Positions 16,949-23,963 of a stretch of 44,216 bases of DNA are shown one piece after another. The translations under genes and the position numbers were made by a program. The stretch comes from an uncultured Pelagibacteraceae bacterium. GTDB lineage: Bacteria > Pseudomonadota > Alphaproteobacteria > Pelagibacterales > Pelagibacteraceae. The stretch lies in NCBI GenBank assembly GCA_902569615.1, contig CACFUX010000008.1, forward strand, positions 1 through 44,216, in the 5' to 3' direction. A model generated the notes under the pieces. It ran no database searches, had not been told where the DNA came from, and saw nothing but the letters and a program-made list of their open reading frames with translations. Numbering within the stretch: the first letter of the stretch is position 1; every line of letters begins with the position of its first letter.

Positions 16949-17746
16949 TTATTGTGTTTCGATTTCTTCCCAATCCGCATCGCCTTCATACAAAATCTCA
17001 ATAGTTGCACTTGGTTTTGTATTTGCAATTTTTCTTTTTCTATCTTGTAAGTATAAACTTTTTACTGCAGCATAAAAATCCATCGAGTTTTTTTCAAGAT
17101 TTTCAAATGATTCTATATTTTTTGCTCTAAAATCTACACCTGTTAAAACTTTTGTTAACATATAATCAGATTTGTCTAGAAATTCATTATTTCCGTGAGT
17201 AGAAACATTATAATAAGGGTCTCCACCCATTACATTTATAAATGAACCAGCAGTATCTCTAATAGTTGATGGTCCTAAAACTGGTAATACCAAATAACAA
17301 CCTGAACCGACTCCCCAAACACCTAGTGTTTGACCATAATCCTCTTTTTCATACTCAGGGAAACCCATTGCTTGAGCTACATCAAATAGCCCAAAAATTC
17401 CTACAGTTGTATTAATAATAAATCTTCCTGTGTTAACTCCTGCTGTTTTAACTTGCCCTTGTAAAACGTTGTTTGGGATGGTTATGAGCGAAGAAAGATT
17501 AGTAAGCACATTACTTGTTCCAGATCTTATTGGAGCAGGTAAACTCCTATATCCCTTAGCAATTGGCTCAATTAGCAAATCGTCTAAGCCTTCATTAAAA
17601 GAGAAAACTGCGCGATTAATACCTTCAAAACAATCTTTTACTTGTCCATTTGTTTTTTTAGATAATTCGTTTTGACCATCACTATCCGCCATAGATGAGC
17701 TGGTTATAAACAATGATAAAATTACAATTTTTAAAATCCTGCTCAT
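16949..17746 (-). CDS. mlaA: MlaA/VacJ family outer-membrane lipid asymmetry protein
   Basis: Removes mislocalised phospholipid from the outer leaflet and passes it to MlaC. The 265 aa carry the VacJ landmarks: CFEGINRAVFSFNEGLDDLLIEPIAKGYRSLPAPIRSGTSN (about 38-78), NTTVGIFGLFDVAQAMGF, the GQTLGVWGVGSGCYLVLPVLGPSTIRD block, and a terminal acidic tail. A cleavable signal is present (RILKIVILSLFITSSSMADS), but it has no lipobox cysteine. The first Cys is C38, within the conserved domain start. MlaA is normally a lipoprotein, so this copy is either processed by signal peptidase I after SMA or remains anchored by its signal. It diverges from the amidase gene across 66 bases. Confidence 0.93.
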   Translation of the reverse strand: MSRILKIVILSLFITSSSMADSDGQNELSKKTNGQVKDCFEGINRAVFSFNEGLDDLLIEPIAKGYRSLPAPIRSGTSNVLTNLSSLITIPNNVLQGQVKTAGVNTGRFIINTTVGIFGLFDVAQAMGFPEYEKEDYGQTLGVWGVGSGCYLVLPVLGPSTIRDTAGSFINVMGGDPYYNVSTHGNNEFLDKSDYMLTKVLTGVDFRAKNIESFENLEKNSMDFYAAVKSLYLQDRKRKIANTKPSATIEILYEGDADWEEIETQ

Positions 17747-17812
17747 AATACAATTTTTATATGTACATCTTTATTAAAAGTAAATCTATATTTTGTGATA
17801 TAATGACTTAAA

Positions 17813-18403
17813 ATGTCCATAAAAACTTCACAAAATTACTCTCCAAATTTTTCAACCAGAAGAAGAAATCCAGAAAAGATAAAATACATTGTTTATCATT
17901 ACACTGGAATGCGTAGCGAAAGTAAGGCCATAAAAAGACTAACAGATGACAGAGCAAAAGTAAGCTGTCATTATTTTATAAAAAGAAATGGTCAAATTAT
18001 TTTAATGGTACCCGAGCTATATGAGGCTTGGCATGCTGGCAAATCTAAATGGAAAAAAGATATTTCTTTAAACAAAAATTCTATAGGAGTTGAAATAACA
18101 AATAAAGGACACGACTATGGGTATCAAAGTTATTCTAAGAAGCAAATATTATCATTAGTTAAATTAACAAAATATTTAATTAAAAAATATAAAATAAAAA
18201 GTTCAAATATTTTAGGACATTCGGATATTGCTTTTGAAAGAAAAAAAGATCCAGGGGAAAAATTTCCATGGAAACATTTGGCTATTAAAAATATCGGTAT
18301 TTGGCATAAAATTGAAAAAAGAAAATTAAAAAAAATAAGAAAATTAACTATAAGTGATTTTGAAAGTAATATGTTTATAAAATATCTAAATAAAATTAGT
18401 TAA
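17813..18403 (+). CDS. N-acetylmuramoyl-L-alanine amidase, AmpD/amidase-2 type, apparently C-terminally truncated
   Basis: Cleaves the MurNAc-L-Ala bond during peptidoglycan turnover. The amidase_2 domain is intact: zinc ligands H29 (VYHYTGM), H136 (GHSDIA) and D146 (KKDPGEKFPW), with catalytic Glu E94 (GVEITN). Length is 196 aa. No N-terminal signal is evident, so the protein is probably cytoplasmic, as is AmpD. The last 30 residues (LTISDFESNMFIKYLNKIS) look like the first half of a PG_binding_1-type helical tail that then stops abruptly. The expected second half is readable in the +1 frame immediately downstream (18396-18500). ATG 17813 follows TAATGACTTAAA; no strong ribosome site is visible. 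Confidence 0.9.
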   Translation: MSIKTSQNYSPNFSTRRRNPEKIKYIVYHYTGMRSESKAIKRLTDDRAKVSCHYFIKRNGQIILMVPELYEAWHAGKSKWKKDISLNKNSIGVEITNKGHDYGYQSYSKKQILSLVKLTKYLIKKYKIKSSNILGHSDIAFERKKDPGEKFPWKHLAIKNIGIWHKIEKRKLKKIRKLTISDFESNMFIKYLNKIS

Positions 18404-18500
18404 AAGTTTTCAAAGAAGGTTTAGGCAAGAGCTTGTAAATGGAAAAATAGATAAAGAATGCTTAATTATTGCTGAAAAATTAAGTAAATTGACTAAATAA
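18396..18500 (+). pseudogene. Out-of-frame remnant of the amidase C-terminal (PG-binding-like) tail
   Basis: In the +1 frame relative to the amidase, 34 codons run to TAA at 18498-18500 and include SFQRRFRQELVNGKIDKE. This is the 'AFQRRFRP..VDG.ID' ending found in alphaproteobacterial amidase_2 proteins with a C-terminal peptidoglycan-binding segment. The frame has no start codon and opens only at 18390, just before the amidase stop (18401-18403). About 10-15 residues expected between the two halves are also missing. This points to a small deletion with frameshift, not a simple one-base slip. A translational +1 shift is the alternative. Confidence 0.6.
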
Positions 18501-18510
18501 TTAATTTATC

Positions 18511-18538
18511 TTGAAATAAATAAAATAATGAATATTTT
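18511..18538 (+). promoter_or_regulatory. Candidate promoter of the RNase P RNA gene
   Basis: TTGAAA (18511-18516) and TATTTT (18533-18538) are separated by 16 bases. This would place the transcript start about 18544-18546, at the P1 helix of RNase P RNA. The match is moderate and the region is AT-rich, so chance similarity is possible. Confidence 0.35.
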
Positions 18539-18542
18539 GATC

Positions 18543-18903
18543 TAGCCAGATAAACGACTTATCGCTTTAAAGTATTTTAAAGAGGAAAGTCCGGGCTCTA
18601 CAAAGACACAGTGCCAGTTAATGGCTGGCGGGGGCAACCCCAGGGACAGTGCCACAGAAAATAAACCGCCTCATCAAGGCAAGGGTGAAAAGGTGTGGTA
18701 AGAGCACACCGGCTGATTGGTAACAAGCAGCGCATGGAAAACCCCACTGAGAGCAAAACTGAGTAGAGATGACATTGTTAGAAATAACTAAAAGCAGTCT
18801 TTGGCTAGTCATCAGGGTTAGTTGCTTGAGCCTTAAAGTGATTTAAGGCCTAGAGAAATGATAAGTTTAAATGACAGAACCCGGCTTATAGTTTATCTGG
18901 CAT
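18543..18903 (+). ncRNA. rnpB: RNase P RNA (bacterial type A)
   Basis: Catalytic RNA that matures tRNA 5' ends. The ends pair as P1: GCCAGATAAAC (18545-18555) with GTTTATCTGGC (18891-18901). The universally conserved P4 strand GAGGAAAGTCCGGGCTC is at 18582-18598. The matching distal block ACAGAACCCGGCTTAT is near 18873-18889. The internal CAAGGGTGAAAAGGTGTGG and GGTAAGAGCACACCGG segments (18678-18712) correspond to the conserved P9-P11 region. The RNA is about 360 nt. It is followed by TTTTTT at 18904-18908, the likely termination tract after P1. Ends are approximate to a few bases. Confidence 0.96.
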
Positions 18904-19047
18904 TTTTTAATTAATAATTTTCAATCCAAACGTTTCATTTTTGTTCTAAATAAACAGAACATTTTCCCCATAATATTAAGTATTGACGATTATCTATAAA
19001 ACCCATAATATCCCATAAATACCCAAATATGGGTTATATTATGAGCT
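18904..19047 (+). promoter_or_regulatory. Upstream region and promoter of the dcw cluster
   Basis: The 144 bases between rnpB and mraZ contain an inverted repeat TGTTCT...AGAACA (18942-18961, 8-nt loop). A -35-like TTGACG (18983-18988) follows, then CATAAT (19004-19009, 15-base spacing), which overlaps the MraZ operator repeats. This is the only long non-coding stretch before the roughly 19-kb division cluster, so the main cluster promoter is probably here. The promoter hexamers are inferred. Confidence 0.45.
19002..19026 (-). promoter_or_regulatory. MraZ operator: three TGGGN repeats at 10-bp spacing
   Basis: The plus strand has CCCAT (19002-19006), CCCAT (19012-19016) and CCCAA (19022-19026), each 10 bases apart. 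On the minus strand this is TGGGN-N5-TGGGN-N5-TGGGN, the known MraZ-binding arrangement described for E. coli. A further GGGT at 19031-19034 faces the last unit. The array overlaps the probable -10 region and lies 21 bases before the mraZ ATG, fitting autorepression of the cluster by MraZ. Confidence 0.75.
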
Positions 19048-19503
19048 ATGTTTTTATCTACTTACGAAAACAAACTGGACAAAAAGGGAAGGGTTTCTGT
19101 GCCGGCTTCTTTTAGATCTTACTTATCTAATTTAGGTTATAATGGTGTAATTTGTTATCCGTCTTTTAATAATCAATGCATAGAAGCATGGCCTCAAGAT
19201 AGAATAGAAAAAATTTCAAATGCAATTGATACATTAAATCCATTTGAGGAAAAAAAAGATTATTTTGCAACATCAATACTATCAGAAAGCACAAATCTAC
19301 AATTCGATAGTGAAGGCAGGATTTTACTTTCATCAAAATTATTAAAACATGCAAAAATCAAAAATAGCATGTTGTTTGTTGGACAAGGCAAAACTTTCCA
19401 AATATGGGAACCAGCAACTTTTGAAAAATTTAGGGTAACTGCGAAAAGAAAATCAAATATTCATCGAGCTAGCCTTAAATGGGAGAGACAATTTAATAAC
19501 TAA
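19048..19503 (+). CDS. mraZ: Transcriptional regulator MraZ
   Basis: DNA-binding repressor of the division/cell-wall cluster, 151 aa, normal length. It has two SpoVT/AbrB-like repeats: the first is STYENKLDKKGRVSVPASFRSYL (4-26), the second near 95 with LQFDSEGRILLSSKLLKHAKI. The DxKGR/DxxGR plus VP.SF/LSSKL pairs are the family signature. ATG 19048 was preferred to ATG 19041, which is out of frame, because MFLSTYENK is the family start. Its presumed operator is immediately upstream. The next gene is ftsZ (15 bases downstream), not rsmH as is usual. Confidence 0.95.
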   Translation: MFLSTYENKLDKKGRVSVPASFRSYLSNLGYNGVICYPSFNNQCIEAWPQDRIEKISNAIDTLNPFEEKKDYFATSILSESTNLQFDSEGRILLSSKLLKHAKIKNSMLFVGQGKTFQIWEPATFEKFRVTAKRKSNIHRASLKWERQFNN

Positions 19504-19507
19504 AAAA

Positions 19508-19515
19508 GAGAGGGG
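19508..19515 (+). promoter_or_regulatory. Strong Shine-Dalgarno site for ftsZ
   Basis: GAGAGGGG ends 3 bases before the ATG at 19519. Most genes in this window lack any recognisable ribosome site, so this one stands out. It fits the need for a high FtsZ dose compared with the neighbouring Mur and Fts proteins. Confidence 0.6.
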
Positions 19516-19518
19516 ATA

Positions 19519-20955
19519 ATGACAATTAACTTTAAACAACCAGATATAAGAGAGTTAAAACCAAGAATACTTGTTATGGGAGTAGGTGGCGCAGGTGGAA
19601 ATGCAATAAATGGAATGATCGAGCATGGCCTTCAGGGAGTAGAATTTATTGCTGTCAATACTGATGCTCAAGATTTAAAATTGAGTAAAGCACATACAAA
19701 AATTCAAATGGGTCTTAATGTAACTAAGGGTTTAGGAGCAGGAGCAAGACTAGACGTTGGTCAAGCATCAGCTGACGAGTCTTTAAATGATATTGTAAAT
19801 ATAGTTCAAGGTGCAAATATGGTTTTTATTACTGCAGGTATGGGTGGTGGAACTGGAACTGGTGCAGCACATGTAATTGCGAGAGCAGCTAAAGAACTAA
19901 ATATTTTAACAGTTGGAGTTGTAACACTTCCATTTTTATACGAAGGGCCTTCAAGGATGAGAAGAGCACAACAAGGTCTGGAAGAATTAAGAAAACACGT
20001 TGATACAATTATTGTAGTTCCAAACCAAAATTTATTTAAAATTGCAAGTGAGCAAACAACATTTGAAGAATCTTTTGCGTTATCAAATGATGTATTATTG
20101 CATGGAGTTAAGAGTATTACCGATTTAATGGTTAGACCAGGGTTAATCAATCTTGATTTTGCTGATGTAGAAACAGTTATGAGTTCTATGGGCAAAGCTA
20201 TGATGGGTACTGGTGAAGCCGAAGGAGAAGGTAGGGCAGTTAAAGCTGCAGAAGCTGCAATACATAATCCACTAATAGATGACTACACTTTAAAAGGAGC
20301 AAAAGGATTATTGGTAAATATAACAGGTGGAAAAGATCTAAAACTTTTTGAAGTTGATGAAGCTGTCAATAAAGTTAGAGCCGAAGTTGACTCAGATGCA
20401 GAATTAATAATAGGAGCAATAACAGACTCTGCTCTTGATGGAAAAATGAGAGTTTCCATTGTAGCAACATCTTTAGACGGACAACAACCTGAATCAAAAT
20501 CAGTTATAAACATGGTTCATAGAATACAAAATAGAAATCCAGGATATTCGGAACCACAAAATTCAGAGTCTCATCAATCTTTTAATTTTTCTTCTAGTAC
20601 AGCTGTACCAATATCAGAAGGCGCAACAGCATTAAAATTAGATAATGAAGTACAAGAAGAAACTGTAAACGAATTTCAAAACTTTGAACAATCAGAGAAT
20701 GACACGATTGAAAATAGTTCAATGTCTGAAGCAATTCTTGATGAAGTTAAAATTGAAGAAAAAACTGAAACTTCTGAAGAGCTAAAAGATTCAAACGGAT
20801 TAGAAAATTTTGGCATCGAAGAGGATAACTTTGAACTCTTTAATTCTGATAATGAAGAAAATTCATCAGAACAATCATTGGATGTCAGCGAAGAAACTAG
20901 CCCTGATGAAGATGATTTAGAGATACCGGCATTTTTAAGAAGACAAAAAAATTAA
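19519..20955 (+). CDS. ftsZ: Cell division protein FtsZ
   Basis: Tubulin-like GTPase that forms the division ring. The 478 aa comprise a GTPase core with [10 protein letters not shown] (21-30), the tubulin signature GGGTGTG (109-115) and the T7 synergy loop NLDFADV (211-217). A long acidic, Glu/Ser-rich linker spans about 335-465, and the conserved C-terminal peptide is [12 protein letters not shown], which would bind FtsA and other partners. All catalytic features are intact. Codon choice and base composition look less AT-extreme than in rsmH or ftsL next to it, consistent with high expression. The position is unusual: it lies between mraZ and rsmH, not after ftsA, and a strong ribosome site precedes it. 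Confidence 0.98.
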   Translation: MTINFKQPDIRELKPRILVMGVGGAGGNAINGMIEHGLQGVEFIAVNTDAQDLKLSKAHTKIQMGLNVTKGLGAGARLDVGQASADESLNDIVNIVQGANMVFITAGMGGGTGTGAAHVIARAAKELNILTVGVVTLPFLYEGPSRMRRAQQGLEELRKHVDTIIVVPNQNLFKIASEQTTFEESFALSNDVLLHGVKSITDLMVRPGLINLDFADVETVMSSMGKAMMGTGEAEGEGRAVKAAEAAIHNPLIDDYTLKGAKGLLVNITGGKDLKLFEVDEAVNKVRAEVDSDAELIIGAITDSALDGKMRVSIVATSLDGQQPESKSVINMVHRIQNRNPGYSEPQNSESHQSFNFSSSTAVPISEGATALKLDNEVQEETVNEFQNFEQSENDTIENSSMSEAILDEVKIEEKTETSEELKDSNGLENFGIEEDNFELFNSDNEENSSEQSLDVSEETSPDEDDLEIPAFLRRQKN

Positions 20956-20973
20956 TGGTCTTCAAAAAAATAA

Positions 20974-21981
20974 ATGAATGCCACCATAAAACTTGAAAAT
21001 GTAAATCATTTTCCAGTTTTGCTAAATGAAGTAATTAGCATAATTTCCCCTCTATATGGTGGCACATTTATTGATTGTACTTTTGGTCAAGGTGGCTACT
21101 CACAAAAAATTTTAGAAAATAAAAATAATTCAATATTTGCTATAGATAGAGATCAAAATTCAGTAAATACAGTTAATCAATTTAAAATCAAATATAAAAA
21201 AAGATTTAATTTTAAAAATATAAAATTTAGTGAAATCACCAATATACAGTCAAATTTAATCAATCTAAAAGGAATTATTTTTGACCTTGGTTATTCAACA
21301 ACACAAGTTAAAGATTTAAAAAAAGGTTTATCATTTAATAGTAAAGGCAGACTTAATATGAAGATAGGTTTAAATAATTTTTCTGCTCATGAAGTAATAC
21401 ATAAATTAGATCAAAAAGAAATTTCAAAAATATTAAAAATATTCGGTGAGGAGAAAAAAAGCAATATTATATCAAAAAAAATAGTATCAATTAGAAAAAA
21501 TAAAAATATTCAAACTGAAGATTTAGTTAGTATAATAAATTCTGTAAAAAAAAATAAATATTCAAAAACACATAATGCTACCAAAGTATTTCAGGCACTA
21601 AGAATTTTTGTAAATAATGAAATTAGTGAACTAATTTATGGATTAATTAATGGTTTTAAAATTTTACCAGTTGGTGGAGTTATTGCGATTGTAACATTTC
21701 ATTCATTAGAGGATAAAATAGTAAAGTTTTTCTTAAAAAATTATTCTGAAATAAAAAATGAATCTAGATATTTACCTTCAAAAAATAAAAAAAAAATTTT
21801 ATTCAATTTAATAAATAAAAAACCAATTGTACCAACTGAAAAAGAAATAAAACTTAATCCATCTTCACGATCAGCCAAATTAAGATATGGGATAAAAGTA
21901 AATAATAGTTCAGATTTTTCTGATTTAATATCGAAATTTAAATATTTAATAGATATCGAAGATTTAGCAAAAAAATTATGA
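20974..21981 (+). CDS. rsmH: 16S rRNA (cytosine(1402)-N4)-methyltransferase
   Basis: Methylates C1402 of 16S rRNA (formerly MraW). The 335 aa begin with the family's NHFPVLLNEVISII (10-23). The SAM-binding TFIDCTFGQGGYSQKIL follows, then GIIFDLGYSTTQVKD (the 'DLG.SS.Q' block), NATKVFQALRIFVNNEISEL (the 'FQALRI.VN.EL' block) and a C-terminal NPSSRSAKLRYGIK. All are present. It follows ftsZ by 18 bases and overlaps ftsL as ATGA. Very lysine- and isoleucine-rich, like its neighbours. Confidence 0.96.
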   Translation: MNATIKLENVNHFPVLLNEVISIISPLYGGTFIDCTFGQGGYSQKILENKNNSIFAIDRDQNSVNTVNQFKIKYKKRFNFKNIKFSEITNIQSNLINLKGIIFDLGYSTTQVKDLKKGLSFNSKGRLNMKIGLNNFSAHEVIHKLDQKEISKILKIFGEEKKSNIISKKIVSIRKNKNIQTEDLVSIINSVKKNKYSKTHNATKVFQALRIFVNNEISELIYGLINGFKILPVGGVIAIVTFHSLEDKIVKFFLKNYSEIKNESRYLPSKNKKKILFNLINKKPIVPTEKEIKLNPSSRSAKLRYGIKVNNSSDFSDLISKFKYLIDIEDLAKKL

Positions 21982-22283
21982 AAAAAATAATTTTTTCTAC
22001 AATAATAATTTTTTTAATTTTTTTTACATCAATAATTAAAAATTCAACAAAAAAAATTGATAATAAAATTTTTAATTTAAAAGAAGATATCAGATTATTG
22101 AACGAAAAATATGAACTAGTTCTTTTAGATTATAATTTTCTAAGTTCGCCAAAAAAATTAAATGAATATCAAAAGAAATATTTTGAAGATGATCTAATAC
22201 CCTTAGATATTCAAAGTTTATTTGAAATAGTTGTAGACGATAAAGAAATATATACAAAAAAAATAGGTAAAGAACTTGAATAA
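21978..22283 (+). CDS. ftsL: Cell division protein FtsL (by position and architecture)
   Basis: A small 101-aa bitopic protein. One N-terminal membrane segment (IIFSTIIIFLIFFTSII, about 4-20) is followed by a periplasmic region whose first 40 residues (KKIDNKIFNLKEDIRLLNEKYELV) are a probable coiled coil. FtsL sequences are poorly conserved. The call rests on size, topology and its place between rsmH and ftsI, where alphaproteobacterial FtsL is found. It starts in the stop of rsmH (ATGA) and its end overlaps the proposed TTG start of ftsI by 8 bases. In the divisome FtsL would pair with FtsB and hold FtsQ and FtsW-FtsI. Confidence 0.8.
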   Translation: MKKIIFSTIIIFLIFFTSIIKNSTKKIDNKIFNLKEDIRLLNEKYELVLLDYNFLSSPKKLNEYQKKYFEDDLIPLDIQSLFEIVVDDKEIYTKKIGKELE

Positions 22284-23946
22284 GAATAAAAATTTAATAA
22301 TTGAAGAATATGATAATCAATTTTTATACCAATCGAAAAAATCTAACCTAAATATTTCTTTTAACAGAGTTGCTTTTATTTTCTTTGTATTTGGAATTGT
22401 TTCAATTATATTCTCTATCAAAGCTGTATATTTAGGATCGCTAACAAAAAGTATAAAAAATTTAAATTTACAAGAATCTGAATTTCGATCTACAATTATT
22501 GATAGAAATGATAATATAATTGCAAAAACAATTATTACTTCAAATATTGGAATAAATCCTAAATTAGTTATAGATAAAAAAAAATTATTAATAAATTTAA
22601 AATTAATTTTTCCAAAAAAATCAGCAAATGAATTTAAAAGAATTAAAAAAAATCTAGAAGGTAAAAAATTTTTTTACGTCAAAAAAAAAGTAAGCCAAGA
22701 GCAGCTTGATGAATTGATTTTATTGGGGGATAAAGCAATAATTTCTGAGCAAAAAATTTCTAGAATTTATCCTCATGAAAATTTATTTAGTCATATAGTA
22801 GGTCAAATAGATGATGATAATAATGGAATATCAGGTTTAGAAAAATCTTTTGATAAAGATTTAAAACAAAAAAAACTTCCATTAAAACTTACTTTAGATA
22901 CCGACATACAATATCTCATAAGAGAAGAATTAAAAAAATCAGAGGAAATTTTTAAAAATATAGGCAGTGCTGCAATTTTGATAAATGTAGAAAATGGAGA
23001 AATTTTGTCATTAGTTTCATTGCCAGATTTTGACCCAAATAAGAGAAAAGAAATATCAGATAAAAACTTTATAAATAGAGCAACAAAAGGAGTTTACGAA
23101 TTTGGCTCTGTTTTTAAAACTTTTACATTGGCTGCAGCTTTTGATGACAAGATTATTGAGCCTCTAACAGAATTTAATGATTTACCAAAATCTTTAACTT
23201 GTGCTGGATTTCCAATAAGGGAATATGACAATAAGATACCTTCAAATTTGACAGCTGAACAAATTTTGATCCGATCTGGAAACGTAGGCTCTGTCAGAAT
23301 TGGTCAAAAAGTAGGAGAAGAAAAATTTAGATTATTTCTATCAAAAATTGGTGTCCTAGATAAAATTAATTTTGATATTGAAGAGGTTGGAAAACCAATT
23401 AAATTTAATTGGGGCAAATGTCCTCTTGCAACTGCCTCTTTTGGTCATGGTATTACAACAACACTGCTTCAATTAGCTAAAGCTTATTCAATTATAGTTA
23501 ATGGAGGTTATAAAATTCAACCAATTCTGATTAAAAAAGAAAAAGAAAATAAGAAAGAAAAAATTTTAAATGATGAAGTATCTAGAAAAATTTTACCTAT
23601 TTTAAGAAAGATCGTAACCACTAAAGAAGGAACCGCTTCCTTAGCCAATGTTAATGGTTATGAAATTGGAGGAAAAACTGGAACAGCTCAAAAAAGCGTA
23701 GATGGCAATTATTCAAAAAAAAAATTAAATACCTTTGTATCTGTATTTCCTACATCTAAACCAAAATTTGTATTAGCAGTAATGTTGGATGAACCAAAAA
23801 CAAATAAAGATTATATTTATCACTATAGAGATGGGTCTAATATAAAATATACGGGCACCCCATTTAATACTGCAGGTTGGACCACAGTTGAAGTTACAGG
23901 TCACATTATAGAAAATATTGGACCTATTTTAGCCACAAAATATTAA
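22276..23946 (+). CDS. ftsI: Septal peptidoglycan transpeptidase FtsI (PBP3)
   Basis: Class B penicillin-binding protein cross-linking septal peptidoglycan with FtsW. The 556 aa have an N-terminal membrane anchor (RVAFIFFVFGIVSIIFSI, 31-48) and the PBP dimerisation/pedestal domain with FRSTIIDRNDNIIA. The transpeptidase domain carries S278-x-x-K281 (SVFK), S334-G335-N336, and K467-T468-G469. All three catalytic motifs are intact. The proposed start is TTG at 22276, overlapping ftsL by 8 bases; no ATG occurs before the anchor. Confidence 0.96.
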   Translation: MNKNKNLIIEEYDNQFLYQSKKSNLNISFNRVAFIFFVFGIVSIIFSIKAVYLGSLTKSIKNLNLQESEFRSTIIDRNDNIIAKTIITSNIGINPKLVIDKKKLLINLKLIFPKKSANEFKRIKKNLEGKKFFYVKKKVSQEQLDELILLGDKAIISEQKISRIYPHENLFSHIVGQIDDDNNGISGLEKSFDKDLKQKKLPLKLTLDTDIQYLIREELKKSEEIFKNIGSAAILINVENGEILSLVSLPDFDPNKRKEISDKNFINRATKGVYEFGSVFKTFTLAAAFDDKIIEPLTEFNDLPKSLTCAGFPIREYDNKIPSNLTAEQILIRSGNVGSVRIGQKVGEEKFRLFLSKIGVLDKINFDIEEVGKPIKFNWGKCPLATASFGHGITTTLLQLAKAYSIIVNGGYKIQPILIKKEKENKKEKILNDEVSRKILPILRKIVTTKEGTASLANVNGYEIGGKTGTAQKSVDGNYSKKKLNTFVSVFPTSKPKFVLAVMLDEPKTNKDYIYHYRDGSNIKYTGTPFNTAGWTTVEVTGHIIENIGPILATKY

Positions 23947-23963
23947 GATTTTAAATTTGATCA

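Noticed and set aside
18618..18812. A 64-codon open frame on the minus strand
   Set aside because: It lies wholly inside the conserved RNase P RNA, and its sequence is the antisense of structural RNA segments.
18943..18960. GTTC...GAAC as a LexA/SOS box
   Set aside because: The alphaproteobacterial LexA site is the direct repeat GTTC-N7-GTTC; this is an inverted repeat with 10 bases between.
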